A DNA stretch of 64,000 bases from Streptomycetaceae bacterium. Lineage in GTDB: Bacteria > Actinomycetota > Actinomycetes > Nanopelagicales > Nanopelagicaceae. Where the stretch lies: assembly GCA_027490815.1 (NCBI GenBank), contig JAIXXJ010000019.1, positions 1-64,000 of the forward strand, read 5' to 3'. Position numbers and translations under genes: made by a program. The notes under the pieces were generated by a model. That model saw only the letters and a program-made list of their open reading frames with translations, was not told where the DNA came from and searched no databases. The first letter of the stretch is position 1. Every line of letters begins with the position of its first letter. This document shows positions 31,301 to 41,381 of the stretch, piece by piece.

Positions 31301-31335
31301 ACTGAGTTCATTCAGGTGTCAGGGGTATGGTCCAT

Positions 31336-31341
31336 TATCCT
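31336..31341 (+). promoter_or_regulatory. Possible -10 element of rseP-ispG-proS
   Basis: TATCCT, 26 bases before the rseP ATG, in the 67-base gap after the polyamine operon. A weak call; no -35 or strong ribosome binding site is visible. Confidence 0.25.
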
Positions 31342-31367
31342 AGGCAACTACTCACGTTAGGTTAACA

Positions 31368-32513
31368 ATGCAATTTCTTGGAATCATCGCTTTTATAGTT
31401 GCGCTCCTTGTTTCAGTAATGATTCACGAGTTTGGTCACTACATCACCGCAAAGCGTTTTGGAATGCGTATTTCAGAGTTTTTTGTTGGATTTGGAAAAA
31501 AAATCTGGTCTATTCAACGCGGTGAAACTGAATTTGGAGTTAAAGTCATACCGGCAGGTGGTTACTGCAAGATCGAAGGCATGGCGCCGAATGATCAGAT
31601 GTTGCCAGGTGAAGAAGATCGAGCTTTTTATAAGGCAAGTTCTGGTCGCAAACTAATTGTTTTAGGTGCTGGTTCTTTTCTACATTTTGTCTTGGGATTT
31701 CTAATTCTATTTACACTTTTTGCAGGTGTTGGAACCAATCAGGTACTTCCCGTTATTGGTGAAGTAGTTGAAGGCTCAGTTGCTGCCTCATCTGGCATAC
31801 AAGTAGGAGATGAAGTTCTTTCCATTAATGGAGTCAAAGTCACTTCCTGGTATAAAGATGTTGAAGTTATCCGAAACTCAGGGGGCAAAGAGGTTGTTCT
31901 GACGCTTGATCGGCAAGGACAAATTATTACCGTTAGAGCCGAACCTCGTTTAACTGAAATCGATGGAGAAAAAAGATATCTTCTAGGAATCGTCAACGAA
32001 GTTGGTGTAAAGCGTTTTGGATTACTTTCCTCAATAAATAACTCTGCAACTGTTACCAAGGGTTTTGTGACCGAAAGCGTTAAATCCTTGTTGAGCTTGC
32101 CATCTAAGATTCCAGCGTTATGGGGTCAAACTGTTCGAGGCGAAGAGCGCGATGCAAATGGTCTAGTGGGAGTTGTTGGTGTTGCACGAGTATCCGGTGA
32201 AGCAGTTGGCAGTGATCAACTTACTGTCCAAGAGCGTATTTCAACTTTCCTATTGATTATTGCAAGTTTGAATATATTTATCGGAATCTTTAATCTGCTT
32301 CCCATTCTTCCATTAGATGGTGGACATATGGCTGTTGCTATTGCCGATGAAGTACGTGCACTCTTTGCCCGAATGAGAGGACGGCCTCGACCAGCAGGGA
32401 TAGATGTCACTGTTTTAACCCCGATAACAATGGTGGTTTTTGTCGTTCTTGCCTCATTGACATTGCTACTACTTGTTGCAGATGTCATTAATCCTGTAGT
32501 TCTCAACCTGTAA
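31368..32513 (+). CDS. rseP: Site-2 protease, RseP/M50 family
   Basis: Intramembrane zinc metalloprotease that cleaves membrane-spanning anti-sigma factors or signal peptides. The 381-residue protein has HEFGH at residues 20-24 in the first helix, a central PDZ domain (about residues 125-205; VAASSGIQVGDEVLSINGVKV), and the second metal motif NLLPILPLDGGH near residue 315, with a final membrane helix. In many actinobacteria dxr lies directly upstream; here the polyamine operon does. ispG follows after 38 bases. Confidence 0.9.
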   Translation: MQFLGIIAFIVALLVSVMIHEFGHYITAKRFGMRISEFFVGFGKKIWSIQRGETEFGVKVIPAGGYCKIEGMAPNDQMLPGEEDRAFYKASSGRKLIVLGAGSFLHFVLGFLILFTLFAGVGTNQVLPVIGEVVEGSVAASSGIQVGDEVLSINGVKVTSWYKDVEVIRNSGGKEVVLTLDRQGQIITVRAEPRLTEIDGEKRYLLGIVNEVGVKRFGLLSSINNSATVTKGFVTESVKSLLSLPSKIPALWGQTVRGEERDANGLVGVVGVARVSGEAVGSDQLTVQERISTFLLIIASLNIFIGIFNLLPILPLDGGHMAVAIADEVRALFARMRGRPRPAGIDVTVLTPITMVVFVVLASLTLLLLVADVINPVVLNL

Positions 32514-32551
32514 CGTGAGCAAATTATCCAAAGTTAGTGCAGAATAAAGGC

Positions 32552-33703
32552 ATGGTTGACCTAGGAATCCCAAGCGCGCCACCGGCAACGCTGCATCCTC
32601 GTCGAAAGACCAAGCAGCTAAAGGTTGGATCTGTCGGTGTTGGCAGTGATCACCCAGTCTCTGTTCAATCGATGTGCACAACGTTGACTTCAGATGTAAA
32701 CGCGACTTTGCAACAGATTGCCGAACTAACGGCGTCGGGATGCCAGATAGTTCGCGTTGCTGTGCCTAGTCAGGATGATGCAGATGCACTTGCTCAAATT
32801 GCAAAGAAGTCACAGATACCTGTAATTGCTGATATCCATTTTCAGCCAAAGTACATATTTGCCGCCATTGATGCAGGTTGCGCGGCAGTTCGCGTTAATC
32901 CTGGCAACATCAAACAATTTGATGACAAAGTTAAAGAGGTTGCAAAGGCTGCAGGGGATGCCGGAATTCCAATTCGAATTGGAGTTAATGCTGGCTCACT
33001 TGATCCACGCCTACTGGCTAAATATGGCAAAGCGACACCTGAGGCACTTGTGGAATCTGCCCTTTGGGAAGCATCATTGTTTGAAGAGCATGGCTTTTCA
33101 GATATTAAGATTTCAGTAAAGCATCACGATCCAGTCACAATGGTAAGTGCTTATCGGTTACTGGCCGCCCAGTGTGATTATCCATTGCACTTAGGTGTAA
33201 CAGAGGCTGGACCAATATTTCAAGGAACAATTAAATCTGCAACAGCATTTTCAATTTTGTTAGCCGAGGGAATTGGCGACACAATCAGAGTTTCTCTCTC
33301 TGCCCCACCTGTTGAAGAGATCAAAGTTGGAATGTCTATCCTTGAATCTTTAAATCTTCGCCAACGCAAACTTGAGATTGTTTCTTGTCCTTCATGTGGG
33401 CGCGCACAGGTAGATGTTTACACGTTGGCCGAAAAAGTCCAGGCTGGATTACAAGGAATGACAGTGCCATTGCGAGTGGCTGTTATGGGTTGCGTAGTGA
33501 ATGGACCGGGAGAAGCTAGAGAGGCAGATCTTGGCGTTGCATCAGGAAATGGAAAAGGTCAGATATTTGTCAAAGGCGTAGTAATTAAAACCGTTCCTGA
33601 AGCGCAAATTGTTGAGGTACTTATCGAAGAAGCGATGCGATTAGCAGAAGAAATGGAAGCCGCAGGGGTTGCTTCAGGGCAACCTTCAGTTGATATTCGA
33701 TAG
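32552..33703 (+). CDS. ispG: 4-hydroxy-3-methylbut-2-enyl diphosphate synthase
   Basis: [4Fe-4S] enzyme of the MEP isoprenoid pathway, forming HMBPP from methylerythritol cyclodiphosphate. The 383 residues contain a TIM barrel ([20 protein letters not shown] near the N-terminus) and the C-terminal cluster cysteines in [13 protein letters not shown] and [20 protein letters not shown] 32552 gives the family-like start [11 protein letters not shown]; a GTG 15 bases upstream is the alternative. Nine bases before proS, so probably co-transcribed. Confidence 0.93.
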   Translation: MVDLGIPSAPPATLHPRRKTKQLKVGSVGVGSDHPVSVQSMCTTLTSDVNATLQQIAELTASGCQIVRVAVPSQDDADALAQIAKKSQIPVIADIHFQPKYIFAAIDAGCAAVRVNPGNIKQFDDKVKEVAKAAGDAGIPIRIGVNAGSLDPRLLAKYGKATPEALVESALWEASLFEEHGFSDIKISVKHHDPVTMVSAYRLLAAQCDYPLHLGVTEAGPIFQGTIKSATAFSILLAEGIGDTIRVSLSAPPVEEIKVGMSILESLNLRQRKLEIVSCPSCGRAQVDVYTLAEKVQAGLQGMTVPLRVAVMGCVVNGPGEAREADLGVASGNGKGQIFVKGVVIKTVPEAQIVEVLIEEAMRLAEEMEAAGVASGQPSVDIR

Positions 33704-33712
33704 AGTTCTCAC

Positions 33713-35437
33713 ATGTTGAAAATGTCTACGCTATTTTTGCGTACGCTTCGCGATGATCCGGCCGATGCAGAAGTTGCAAGTCACAAACTTCTAATCCGCG
33801 CAGGTTATGTCCGTCGAATTGCCGCCGGTATTTATTCATGGCTGCCTTTGGGTGTGATCACTCTTCGAAACATTGAGCGTGTCATCCGAGAAGAGATGGA
33901 TGAAGCTGGTTTTCAAGAAGTTCATTTTCCATCCTTATTGCCGCGCGATGCATATGAAACAACCAACCGCTGGGATGAATATGGTCCTGCACTTTTTAGA
34001 CTACAGGATCGCAAGGGTGGCGACTATTTACTAGGTCCAACTCATGAAGAGATGTTCACACTTATGGTTAAGGGCGAATACTCCTCTTACAAGGATTTAC
34101 CTTTAAGTATTTATCAGATTCAGACAAAATTTCGTGATGAAGCCAGACCACGCAGTGGAATTATTCGAGGCCGAGAGTTTGTAATGAAAGATTCATACTC
34201 CTTTGACGTCGATGATGAAGGTTTGGAGATTTCCTACCAAAATCATCGAAAGGCATACGTAAAGACATTTGATCGCCTTGGCATGAAATACAACATTGTT
34301 AAAGCGGTTTCGGGTGCAATGGGTGGCTCAAAGTCAGAAGAGTTTTTAGCTCCATGCCCAACCGGTGAAGATACATACGTGCTTTGCCCTTCATGTGGCT
34401 TTGCTGCAAATGTTGAAGCGATGGTCACAAAAGTTCCTGCACAGGATTTTTCAAAGGTTGCAGCCGTTGAAGAGCTAGATACACCCAACACTCCAACTAT
34501 TGATTCACTCGTGGCCGTGCTTAATGAAAAATTCGGAGGCGGATTTACAGGGGCAGATACTTTGAAGAATGTCATGATGATGGCAGATGGGAAAGCAATA
34601 TCTGTTTTAGTTCCCGGCGATCGTGAAGTTGACGTTAAACGATTGCAAGAAAACTTGAGTGGCGTTCATGAACTTCGAGTATTTGAAGATGCAGATTTTG
34701 CAAAGTTTCCATCTTTGGTTAAGGGATACATTGGGCCTCAGGATGCAAAAAAATCAGGAATTACTGTTTATGCCGATCCACGAATCGCGCCGGGAACGGC
34801 TTGGGTAACAGGTGCGAACAAGAAAGATCGCCATGCGCGAAACGTAGTTAACGGAAGAGATTTCACACCTGATTCATATGTTGAAGCAGCAGAAGTTCGT
34901 GCTGGAGATTCTTGTCCAGAGTGCTCAACGGCAGTAGTTATAGATCGCGCAATTGAAATCGGACATATCTTTCAGCTCGGAAGAAAGTATGCCAAGGCAC
35001 TTGATCTGACAGTCTTGGATAGCAATGGAAAATCACAAGTTGTCACTATGGGCTCTTATGGAATTGGAGTCTCACGCGCGGTAGCAGCTATTGCAGAACA
35101 GACACACGATGAAATTGGTCTTAATTGGCCAGTAGAACTTGCACCAGCAAAAGTTCATATTGTTGCCGCTGGTAAGGATGATCTTTTGTTTGACACAGCA
35201 ATTGAGTTGGCAACAAAACTAGAAGCACAGTCAATTACGACAATGGTCGATGATCGAAGAGATGCATCCCCTGGGGTTAAATTCAAAGATGCAGAGTTGA
35301 TTGGAAATCCTGTCATTGTTGTCGTAGGTAAGGCGCTAGCTGAAGGTAATGTTGAGATTAGAGTGCGCAGAACTGGCGATAAAAAGGAAGTTCCTCTTAC
35401 ATCAGCTGTTTCTGCAATCACAGAACTTCTCAAGTAA
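33713..35437 (+). CDS. proS: Prolyl-tRNA synthetase
   Basis: Charges tRNA(Pro). This is the bacterial type with editing insertion: 574 residues, class II motifs (motif 2 region near [23 protein letters not shown] at residues 138-160; GPTHEEMF), the inserted editing domain at about residues 220-385, and a C-terminal anticodon-binding domain. The start [21 protein letters not shown] matches the family. The TSUP transporter begins two bases after the stop. Confidence 0.95.
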   Translation: MLKMSTLFLRTLRDDPADAEVASHKLLIRAGYVRRIAAGIYSWLPLGVITLRNIERVIREEMDEAGFQEVHFPSLLPRDAYETTNRWDEYGPALFRLQDRKGGDYLLGPTHEEMFTLMVKGEYSSYKDLPLSIYQIQTKFRDEARPRSGIIRGREFVMKDSYSFDVDDEGLEISYQNHRKAYVKTFDRLGMKYNIVKAVSGAMGGSKSEEFLAPCPTGEDTYVLCPSCGFAANVEAMVTKVPAQDFSKVAAVEELDTPNTPTIDSLVAVLNEKFGGGFTGADTLKNVMMMADGKAISVLVPGDREVDVKRLQENLSGVHELRVFEDADFAKFPSLVKGYIGPQDAKKSGITVYADPRIAPGTAWVTGANKKDRHARNVVNGRDFTPDSYVEAAEVRAGDSCPECSTAVVIDRAIEIGHIFQLGRKYAKALDLTVLDSNGKSQVVTMGSYGIGVSRAVAAIAEQTHDEIGLNWPVELAPAKVHIVAAGKDDLLFDTAIELATKLEAQSITTMVDDRRDASPGVKFKDAELIGNPVIVVVGKALAEGNVEIRVRRTGDKKEVPLTSAVSAITELLK

Positions 35438-35439
35438 CT

Positions 35440-36213
35440 GTGTTCGCAGAACTCTCACTTGCAACAGGATTATTCTTACTTTCCGCCTCATTTCTTGCAG
35501 GCTTTATTGATTCGATAGCCGGCGGTGGGGGAATAGTTCAACTACCTGCGCTCTTGATTGGTTTGCCAAATTCACCTACAGCAGAAGTACTTGGAACGAA
35601 CAAATTATCGGCAGTTTTTGGTACGACTACTGCCGCCGCTCTCTATCGCAAGCAGATAAAGCCTGATCCAAAAGTTCTAATTGGCATGGCTATTCCAGCT
35701 TTCTTTGGATCTGCAGTTGGAGCAGTTCTAGCATCCAGAATTCCTACAAGCAGCATGCGTCCCATGATTTTGATTTTGCTGATAGCCGTTGCGATTTATA
35801 CATGGCTTAAGCCTGATCTTGGAAAACTAGAAAATTTGCGTCATGTACCCAAGCAACGTATTCAAATTGGAGCGATTGCAGGAGCTGTGATTGGGTTTTA
35901 CGATGGAATTTTTGGGCCAGGTACAGGCTCATTTCTAATGCTGATACTTGTTGCAACTTTGGGATATGCATTCATAACAGCATCTGCAATCGCAAAAGTT
36001 GTGAATGTGTCAACAAATGTTGGCGCATTAATCGTTTTTGGCATCAATGGCGCGGTTATTTGGCAGATCGGAATCATTATGGGCTGCGCAAATATCACAG
36101 GGGCAGTTATTGGTTCTAGGTTGGCTATACGAGGAGGCTCGACCTTAGTTCGCAAAGTCTTTCTGCTTGTTACCGTTGTTTTAATTGTCAGAGTTGGAAT
36201 TGCCACCTTCTAA
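35440..36213 (+). CDS. TSUP-family (TauE/SafE) membrane transporter
   Basis: Membrane protein of 257 residues with about eight hydrophobic segments and the duplicated family motif (GFIDSIAGGGGIVQLPALL near residue 20 and GFYDGIFGPGTGSFLMLILV near residue 150). TSUP members move sulfite, organosulfonates or other small organic anions; the substrate here is unknown. GTG start two bases after proS, so probably translated from the same mRNA, though without functional link to it. Confidence 0.82.
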   Translation: MFAELSLATGLFLLSASFLAGFIDSIAGGGGIVQLPALLIGLPNSPTAEVLGTNKLSAVFGTTTAAALYRKQIKPDPKVLIGMAIPAFFGSAVGAVLASRIPTSSMRPMILILLIAVAIYTWLKPDLGKLENLRHVPKQRIQIGAIAGAVIGFYDGIFGPGTGSFLMLILVATLGYAFITASAIAKVVNVSTNVGALIVFGINGAVIWQIGIIMGCANITGAVIGSRLAIRGGSTLVRKVFLLVTVVLIVRVGIATF

Positions 36214-36223
36214 TTCTTCGCGT

Positions 36224-36229
36224 TACACT
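36224..36229 (+). promoter_or_regulatory. Candidate -10 element of rimP-nusA
   Basis: TACACT, 31 bases before the rimP ATG, just after the preceding stop. It would give a leader of about 25 bases that includes the GAAAGAAG purine stretch. Pattern-based. Confidence 0.35.
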
Positions 36230-36260
36230 TGCTCTACAACTTAATAGAAAGAAGAAATCG

Positions 36261-36731
36261 ATGGCACTAAAAGACTCAATAGCCGACTTAATTCGACCTA
36301 CTGTAGAAAATGCAGGATTCTTTCTAGAAGATGTATTTACAAGCAATCCCGGCAACCATCGCATAGTTACATGCATGATAGACAGTATTGCACCTATGAA
36401 CTTAGATGAGATCACAGTGATCAGTCGCGAAATTTCTGCACTTTTAGATGAGTCACCATTATTTGATGAAGGTTTCACACTAGAAGTTAGCTCTCCTGGT
36501 ATTGAAAGAGCGCTCACATTGCCCCGGCACTGGACAAAAAATTTAACCAGGATTATTAAAGTAGTCCTGGCTGATGGTTCAGAGGTTTCTGGTCGCTTAA
36601 CCGAGTTTGATGAAGTACGAGCAATCTTGATTGAAAATATTAAGGGCCGAATGAAAACTCATGAAGTGCTGTTTGCTGAGATAAAGAAAGCAAATGTTGA
36701 AATCGAGTTCAATCGCAAGGATGAAATCTAA
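36261..36731 (+). CDS. rimP: Ribosome maturation factor RimP
   Basis: Needed for 30S subunit assembly. The 156-residue length and the family segments GFFLEDVFTS, ALLDESPLFDEGFTLEVSSPGIERALTLPRHW are typical. It is the first gene of the conserved rimP-nusA-ylxR-infB cluster. Its stop overlaps the nusA ATG by one base. Confidence 0.93.
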   Translation: MALKDSIADLIRPTVENAGFFLEDVFTSNPGNHRIVTCMIDSIAPMNLDEITVISREISALLDESPLFDEGFTLEVSSPGIERALTLPRHWTKNLTRIIKVVLADGSEVSGRLTEFDEVRAILIENIKGRMKTHEVLFAEIKKANVEIEFNRKDEI

Positions 36732-37708
36732 TGCATGTCGAGATGAGCGCTCTTATTGCGCTAACAACTGAAAAAGACATCAACTTGGAAAACCTTATCT
36801 ATGGAATTGAAGTTGCTGTATTGGGTGCATATAACCAAAGTGAAACGGCAAAACGCCATGCCCGCGCCCACCTAGATCGCGAAACTGGAGAGATAACTAT
36901 TTTAGTTCCAATCTTTGCAGAAGATGGATCTCGCGTAGGGGAAGAAATTGATAGCCCTGATGGATTTTCTAGAGTTGCGACTTCAACAGCGCGTCAGATA
37001 ATTAAACTAAAGATGCGTGAAACAAATGATGCTGAGATTGTTGGAGAGTTCACGGCTAACGTAGGTGATGTCATCTCTGGTGTTGTCCAGCAAGGCAGAG
37101 ATCCAAAGATGATTAACGTAAACCTAGGACGCGTTGAAGGGCGTATTCCACCCCAGGAGCAAGTTCCCGGAGAGATTTACAATCACGGAGACCGCATTAA
37201 ATGTTTTGTTGTAGAAGTTAAACAGGGAATGAAGGGGCCGGAGATTATGCTCTCTCGCTCACATCCGGCTTTAGTCAAACAACTTTTTGCATTTGAAGTT
37301 CCAGAAATTGGCGATCGCATTGTTGAAATTATGGCGGTTGCGCGAGAGGCCGGACATAGAACAAAACTTGCAGTTAAAACACATCGCGCAGGAGTAAGTG
37401 CAAAAGGTTCATTAATTGGACCACTCGGATCTCGCGCAAGAGCGGTTATGGATGAACTGCACGGTGAAAAGATAGACATTGTTGAATGGTCAGAAGATCC
37501 CGCAGAGTTTGTTGCAGCAGCACTTGCTCCAGCCAAGGTCTCTCAAGTGCAAATTACTGATCTGGCGACTAGAAGTGCCAAGGTAATTGTTCCGGACTAT
37601 CAACTCTCATTAGCGATTGGTAAGGACGGACAAAATGCAAGATTGGCTGCGCGATTAACAGGCTGGCGCATCGATATTCATCCTGATACAGATTCAACAC
37701 AAGGCTAA
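36731..37708 (+). CDS. nusA: Transcription termination/antitermination factor NusA
   Basis: RNA polymerase-binding factor for pausing, termination and rRNA antitermination. The 325 residues hold an N-terminal polymerase-binding domain, an S1 domain (GDVISGVVQQGRDPKMINVNLGRVEGRIPPQEQVPGE, about residues 115-155) and two KH domains (up to the IGKDGQNARLAARLTGWRIDI segment). The acidic repeats of enterobacterial NusA are missing, as normal for actinobacteria. Start at ATG 36731 or ATG 36743 is ambiguous; the first overlaps the rimP stop. Confidence 0.94.
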   Translation: MHVEMSALIALTTEKDINLENLIYGIEVAVLGAYNQSETAKRHARAHLDRETGEITILVPIFAEDGSRVGEEIDSPDGFSRVATSTARQIIKLKMRETNDAEIVGEFTANVGDVISGVVQQGRDPKMINVNLGRVEGRIPPQEQVPGEIYNHGDRIKCFVVEVKQGMKGPEIMLSRSHPALVKQLFAFEVPEIGDRIVEIMAVAREAGHRTKLAVKTHRAGVSAKGSLIGPLGSRARAVMDELHGEKIDIVEWSEDPAEFVAAALAPAKVSQVQITDLATRSAKVIVPDYQLSLAIGKDGQNARLAARLTGWRIDIHPDTDSTQG

Positions 37709-37725
37709 GGGCAGATTCTGCAATT

Positions 37726-37755
37726 GGCCGTTGGTTTATGATCGCCAAGCCGGCC
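37726..37755 (+). promoter_or_regulatory. Hairpin in the nusA-ylxR gap
   Basis: GGCCG-TTGG pairs with CCAA-(GC)-CGGCC, nine base pairs with a two-base bulge and ten-base loop. There is no T-tract, so it is not a classic terminator. It could be a processing or NusA-responsive site; function unknown. Confidence 0.4.
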
Positions 37756-37802
37756 GCTGAATTAGCGCAAAACACGAGCGCATTATGAGAAGGAGTCATG
37801 AG

Positions 37803-38078
37803 TTGGATACCATTGGGCAGTTGGATCCCCGCTCTCCTGTTCGCAGCTGTATTAGCTGCCGCAAGAGGGAGAATCCTTCAGCAATGATTCGAGTGGTATT
37901 AATTGATGGGGTAGCAACTCCAGAAATTAAAAGAGGCGCACCAGGTAGGGGCGCTTGGCTTCATGAGAATTGTGCAGAAGTTGCGATAAATCGAGGTGCT
38001 TTTCGTTTTGCATTTAAGCAAGATCAAGCAGTCGATGTATCGAAACTTCTGGATTTTCTTAAGAGTAACCCGCAGTAA
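37803..38078 (+). CDS. ylxR: YlxR-family RNA-binding protein
   Basis: Small basic protein (91 residues) of the DUF448 family found between nusA and infB in many bacteria; proposed to bind nucleic acid or RNase P RNA. It shows the signature PVRSCISCRKRENPSAMIRVV and the GRGAWLHENC segment. I chose TTG at 37803 because AGAAGGAG lies seven bases before it; the in-frame ATG at 37785 is upstream of that ribosome binding site, and the ATG at 37798 is out of frame. Confidence 0.85.
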   Translation: MDTIGQLDPRSPVRSCISCRKRENPSAMIRVVLIDGVATPEIKRGAPGRGAWLHENCAEVAINRGAFRFAFKQDQAVDVSKLLDFLKSNPQ

Positions 38079-38157
38079 TCACACAACAAGAATGGAAATG
38101 AAAGATATGAAACTCAAATGAGCTCGTTAGAACTATGAGGTCGTTCAACTAAGGCTT

Positions 38158-38173
38158 GCATTTGAGAAAATGC
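38158..38173 (+). promoter_or_regulatory. Small hairpin upstream of infB
   Basis: GCATTT-GAGA-AAATGC, a perfect six-base stem with a GAGA tetraloop, 20 bases before the infB GTG and just ahead of its AGGAG. It is seen directly; its role, if any, is unknown. Confidence 0.35.
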
Positions 38174-38192
38174 GGGCCAAGACAGGAGAAAT

Positions 38193-40916
38193 GTGTCAAA
38201 AGTCCGCGTACATGAGTTGGCAAAACAACTCGGCATGGAGAGCAAGGTTGTTCTTGCAAAACTCCAAGAAATGGGCGAGTTTGTTCGCTCGGCATCATCG
38301 ACAGTAGAAGCACCAGTGGTGCGCAAGATGATCGAAATGTATCCCGATGCAAAACCGGTCGAGGAAAAAAAGCCTGTAAAGAAAGCTGCCGCAAAGAAGT
38401 CAGCGGCAAAGCCAAAGGGTGAAGTTTCCCCAGAACAAGCTGCCGAATTAGCAGCAGAGCTTGGCGTGGACATTGAAGCATTGAAGTTAGAACAAGCAAA
38501 AGCAGTTGCTAACAGAGAAGAAGCAGCAAAGTTTGAAGCACAAGATCGTGCAAATGAAGCTAACGATGGTGGATCAGCAACTGCTGCAACAACTCCAACA
38601 TCACCAGCAGTTCCACCAAAACCTGCTGCTCGTCCAGGTAACAATCCATTTTCAACTGGTAGCGCTGTTCCGCGTCCACCCCGTCCAGGTAACAATCCAT
38701 TTTCAACTGGTGGCGCAGTTCCGCGTCCACCACAAAGACCACAAGGTTCTCCAACAGGACAACCTCGTTCTGGAATGGCTGGCTCTCGTCCAGGTTCTGT
38801 GCGTCCAGGTTTTGCAGCTCGTCCTGGTGCACCGCGCACTGGAGCGACTGGTGCGGGAAGTGGTTTTGCACCTCGAACATCTGGTGCACCAAGTAATTCT
38901 CCATACAAAACAAATACTCCAGGAACAGGTGCACCATCAACTGGTGGACCACAGCGTCCTGGTGGTCGTCCACCACAACGCGGCGGTGCCGGCGGGGCAT
39001 TTGGAAAAAATGCAAGTAAGAAATCTGGTCGTAAACAAAAATCACGTAAAGCATTGCGTGATGAGTTCGACAATATGCAGGCACCACAACTAGGTGGCGC
39101 TGTTGTTCCTCACGGAGATGGAAAGACTCCTATACGTATGCGTCGTGGTGCATCGTTAGCCGACTTTGCAGACAAAATCGGTGCAGATCCGGCCGCATTA
39201 GTTGCCGCCTTATTCCACTTGGGAGAGATGGTTACTGCAACGCAGTCAGTAGATGCTGACACATTTGAAATTCTTGGCGTTCAACTTGGTTACAACATTG
39301 AAATTGTTAGCCCAGAAGATGAGGACCGGGAACTTCTACAGGACTTTGATATCGATCTTGCTGGAGAAATCTCTGATCTAGATCCAGATTCTTTGGTTGC
39401 GCGTCCACCTGTTGTCACAGTGATGGGTCACGTTGACCACGGTAAGACATCACTTCTTGATGCGATTCGTAAATCGGAAGTTATGAAGGGTGAAGCTGGC
39501 GGAATTACTCAGCACATTGGTGCATACCAAATTCATCATGATCACGAAGGCGTCAACAGAGCAATTACATTTATCGATACACCTGGTCACGAGGCATTTA
39601 CTGCAATGCGTGCTCGTGGTGCCAAGGTGACAGATATTGCTGTTCTTGTGGTTGCAGCAGATGATGGAATCATGCCTCAGACAATTGAAGCACTCAATCA
39701 CGCTCAGGCAGCAGATGTTCCAATTGTCGTTGCAGTTAACAAGATTGATAAAGAAGGTGCCAATCCAGACAAGGTGCGCCAACAATTAACCGAATACAAC
39801 TTGATTGCAGAAGAGTATGGTGGAGAAACTATTTTCGTAAATGTTTCAGCTAAATCTGGAATGGGAATCGATCAACTGATTGATTCAATTCTCTTGACAG
39901 CAGATGCAGCGATTGATCTTCGCGCTATTGCAGATGACTCTGCGCGAGGTGTTGCTATTGAAGCTCACTTGGATCGTGGACGAGGCCCAGTTGCAACGTT
40001 TCTTGTTCAACGTGGAACACTTAAAGTTGGTGATGCCATAGTTGCAGGAAGTGCATTTGGTCGAGTGCGCGCGATGCTAGATGAAGATGGAAATGCAGTT
40101 GATTTTGCCGGACCATCGCGTCCTGTTCAGGTGCTTGGATTTACTTCAGTACCAAGTGCAGGAGATACATTCTTAGTAGCCGATGAAGATCGAACTGCTC
40201 GCCAGATCGCCGAAAAGCGTCAGGCTGCAGAACGAAATGCTCAGTTAGCCAAAGCGCGTAAAAAGGTTTCTCTGGAAGACTTTATGGAGCAATCAAAGGT
40301 TTCTACACTCAATTTAATTCTGAAGGGCGACGTGAGTGGCTCTGTGGAAGCGTTGGAAGATGCATTAATGCAACTAGATGTCGGAGCAGAAGTTGATCTA
40401 CGAGTTATTCACCGCGGTGTTGGCGCAATTACTAAGAGCGATATCACTTTGGCCTCTGCATCAACTGCTGTTGTGATTGGCTTTAACGTTAAGCCAGAAG
40501 TTCAGACAGCTATTTATGCTGATCAAGAAGGTGTTGAAGTTCGTTTCTACTCAGTAATCTATAACGCAATTGAGGAGATTGAGCTCTCACTCAAGGGACT
40601 GCTAAAGCCAGAGTACGAAGAAGTGATCGTTGGAAATGCCGAAGTTCGCGAAATCTTCAAATCATCAAAGGCTGGAAACATTGCCGGTTCAATCGTCAAA
40701 GATGGTGTCATTCGTCGAAATGCGAAGGCACGTATTTTGCGCAATGGCGAAACATTGGTTGATAACCTCACTATTGATTCACTCAAGCGATTCAAGGACG
40801 ATGCAAATGAAGTCCGCGAGGGCTTCGAGTGCGGTATTGGTCTTGGCAACATGAAGGAGATCGCTATTGGCGATCTAGTTCAGTGTTTTGAGATGCGCGA
40901 GAAAAAGAGAGCATAA
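38193..40916 (+). CDS. infB: Translation initiation factor IF-2
   Basis: GTPase that delivers fMet-tRNA to the 30S subunit. The 907 residues are an N-terminal IF2_N domain ([27 protein letters not shown]), a low-complexity Pro/Gly/Arg-rich linker (about residues 130-280, with a 17-residue tandem repeat), a second IF2_N-like domain, the G domain ([15 protein letters not shown] near residue 410, [12 protein letters not shown]), and C-terminal beta-barrel and fMet-tRNA-binding domains. GTG start after AGGAG. rbfA begins two bases after the stop. Confidence 0.96.
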   Translation: MSKVRVHELAKQLGMESKVVLAKLQEMGEFVRSASSTVEAPVVRKMIEMYPDAKPVEEKKPVKKAAAKKSAAKPKGEVSPEQAAELAAELGVDIEALKLEQAKAVANREEAAKFEAQDRANEANDGGSATAATTPTSPAVPPKPAARPGNNPFSTGSAVPRPPRPGNNPFSTGGAVPRPPQRPQGSPTGQPRSGMAGSRPGSVRPGFAARPGAPRTGATGAGSGFAPRTSGAPSNSPYKTNTPGTGAPSTGGPQRPGGRPPQRGGAGGAFGKNASKKSGRKQKSRKALRDEFDNMQAPQLGGAVVPHGDGKTPIRMRRGASLADFADKIGADPAALVAALFHLGEMVTATQSVDADTFEILGVQLGYNIEIVSPEDEDRELLQDFDIDLAGEISDLDPDSLVARPPVVTVMGHVDHGKTSLLDAIRKSEVMKGEAGGITQHIGAYQIHHDHEGVNRAITFIDTPGHEAFTAMRARGAKVTDIAVLVVAADDGIMPQTIEALNHAQAADVPIVVAVNKIDKEGANPDKVRQQLTEYNLIAEEYGGETIFVNVSAKSGMGIDQLIDSILLTADAAIDLRAIADDSARGVAIEAHLDRGRGPVATFLVQRGTLKVGDAIVAGSAFGRVRAMLDEDGNAVDFAGPSRPVQVLGFTSVPSAGDTFLVADEDRTARQIAEKRQAAERNAQLAKARKKVSLEDFMEQSKVSTLNLILKGDVSGSVEALEDALMQLDVGAEVDLRVIHRGVGAITKSDITLASASTAVVIGFNVKPEVQTAIYADQEGVEVRFYSVIYNAIEEIELSLKGLLKPEYEEVIVGNAEVREIFKSSKAGNIAGSIVKDGVIRRNAKARILRNGETLVDNLTIDSLKRFKDDANEVREGFECGIGLGNMKEIAIGDLVQCFEMREKKRA
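38631..38732 (+). repeat. 51-bp tandem repeat inside infB
   Basis: Two adjacent 51-base units with few differences, encoding [17 protein letters not shown] and [17 protein letters not shown] in the disordered linker of IF-2. Copy number of such in-frame units may vary between strains. Confidence 0.85.
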
Positions 40917-40918
40917 AG

Positions 40919-41356
40919 ATGGGTCAATCACATCGAACTCTAAAAGTTGCAGATCGCATTAAAGTTATTGTCGCGCAGCTTCTTGAAACAAAGATCAAGG
41001 ATCCACGTCTTGGTTTTGTAACTGTCACTGATGCAAGGGTTACAGGTGACCTGCAACAGGCATCAGTCTTCTATACGGTTTTAGGCGACCTTGAAGAAAG
41101 AGCTGCAACGGCTGCTGCTCTGGAAAGTGCAAAAGGTGCAATTCGATCTGCACTTGGCCGTGAACTTTCTTTAAGAATTACTCCAAGTATCGAATTCTTT
41201 GAAGACGGTCTACCCGAGAGCGCACTTGCACTTGATTCACTTCTTGCAAAAGTTCATGAACAAGACGCACAAGTTGCCGCATTAAGAAAGAACGCTGAGT
41301 ACGCCGGCGGTGAGGATCCATATAAAGCACCACGTGTTATCGATGAGAAACCTTAA
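40919..41356 (+). CDS. rbfA: Ribosome-binding factor A
   Basis: 30S maturation and cold-adaptation factor that acts on the 16S rRNA 5' end. The 145 residues are a KH-type fold (ADRIKVIVAQLLETKIKDPRLGFVTVTDARVTGDLQQASVFYTVLG) with a C-terminal extension. Two bases after infB, so translation is probably coupled. truB follows after 25 bases. Confidence 0.94.
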   Translation: MGQSHRTLKVADRIKVIVAQLLETKIKDPRLGFVTVTDARVTGDLQQASVFYTVLGDLEERAATAAALESAKGAIRSALGRELSLRITPSIEFFEDGLPESALALDSLLAKVHEQDAQVAALRKNAEYAGGEDPYKAPRVIDEKP

Positions 41357-41381
41357 TGAGAATTAGGGAAGTGAAGTAAGA

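Noticed and set aside
37785-37802. ATG 37785 as the ylxR start
   Set aside because: It lies upstream of the AGAAGGAG ribosome binding site, which is correctly spaced for TTG 37803.
38114-39073. A 319-codon open frame on the minus strand opposite infB
   Set aside because: It mirrors the Pro/Gly/Arg-rich infB linker; its composition is low-complexity and the infB frame is certain.
38506-39093. A 195-codon open frame on the plus strand inside infB
   Set aside because: Glutamine/histidine/leucine-rich frame-shifted reading of the same low-complexity linker.
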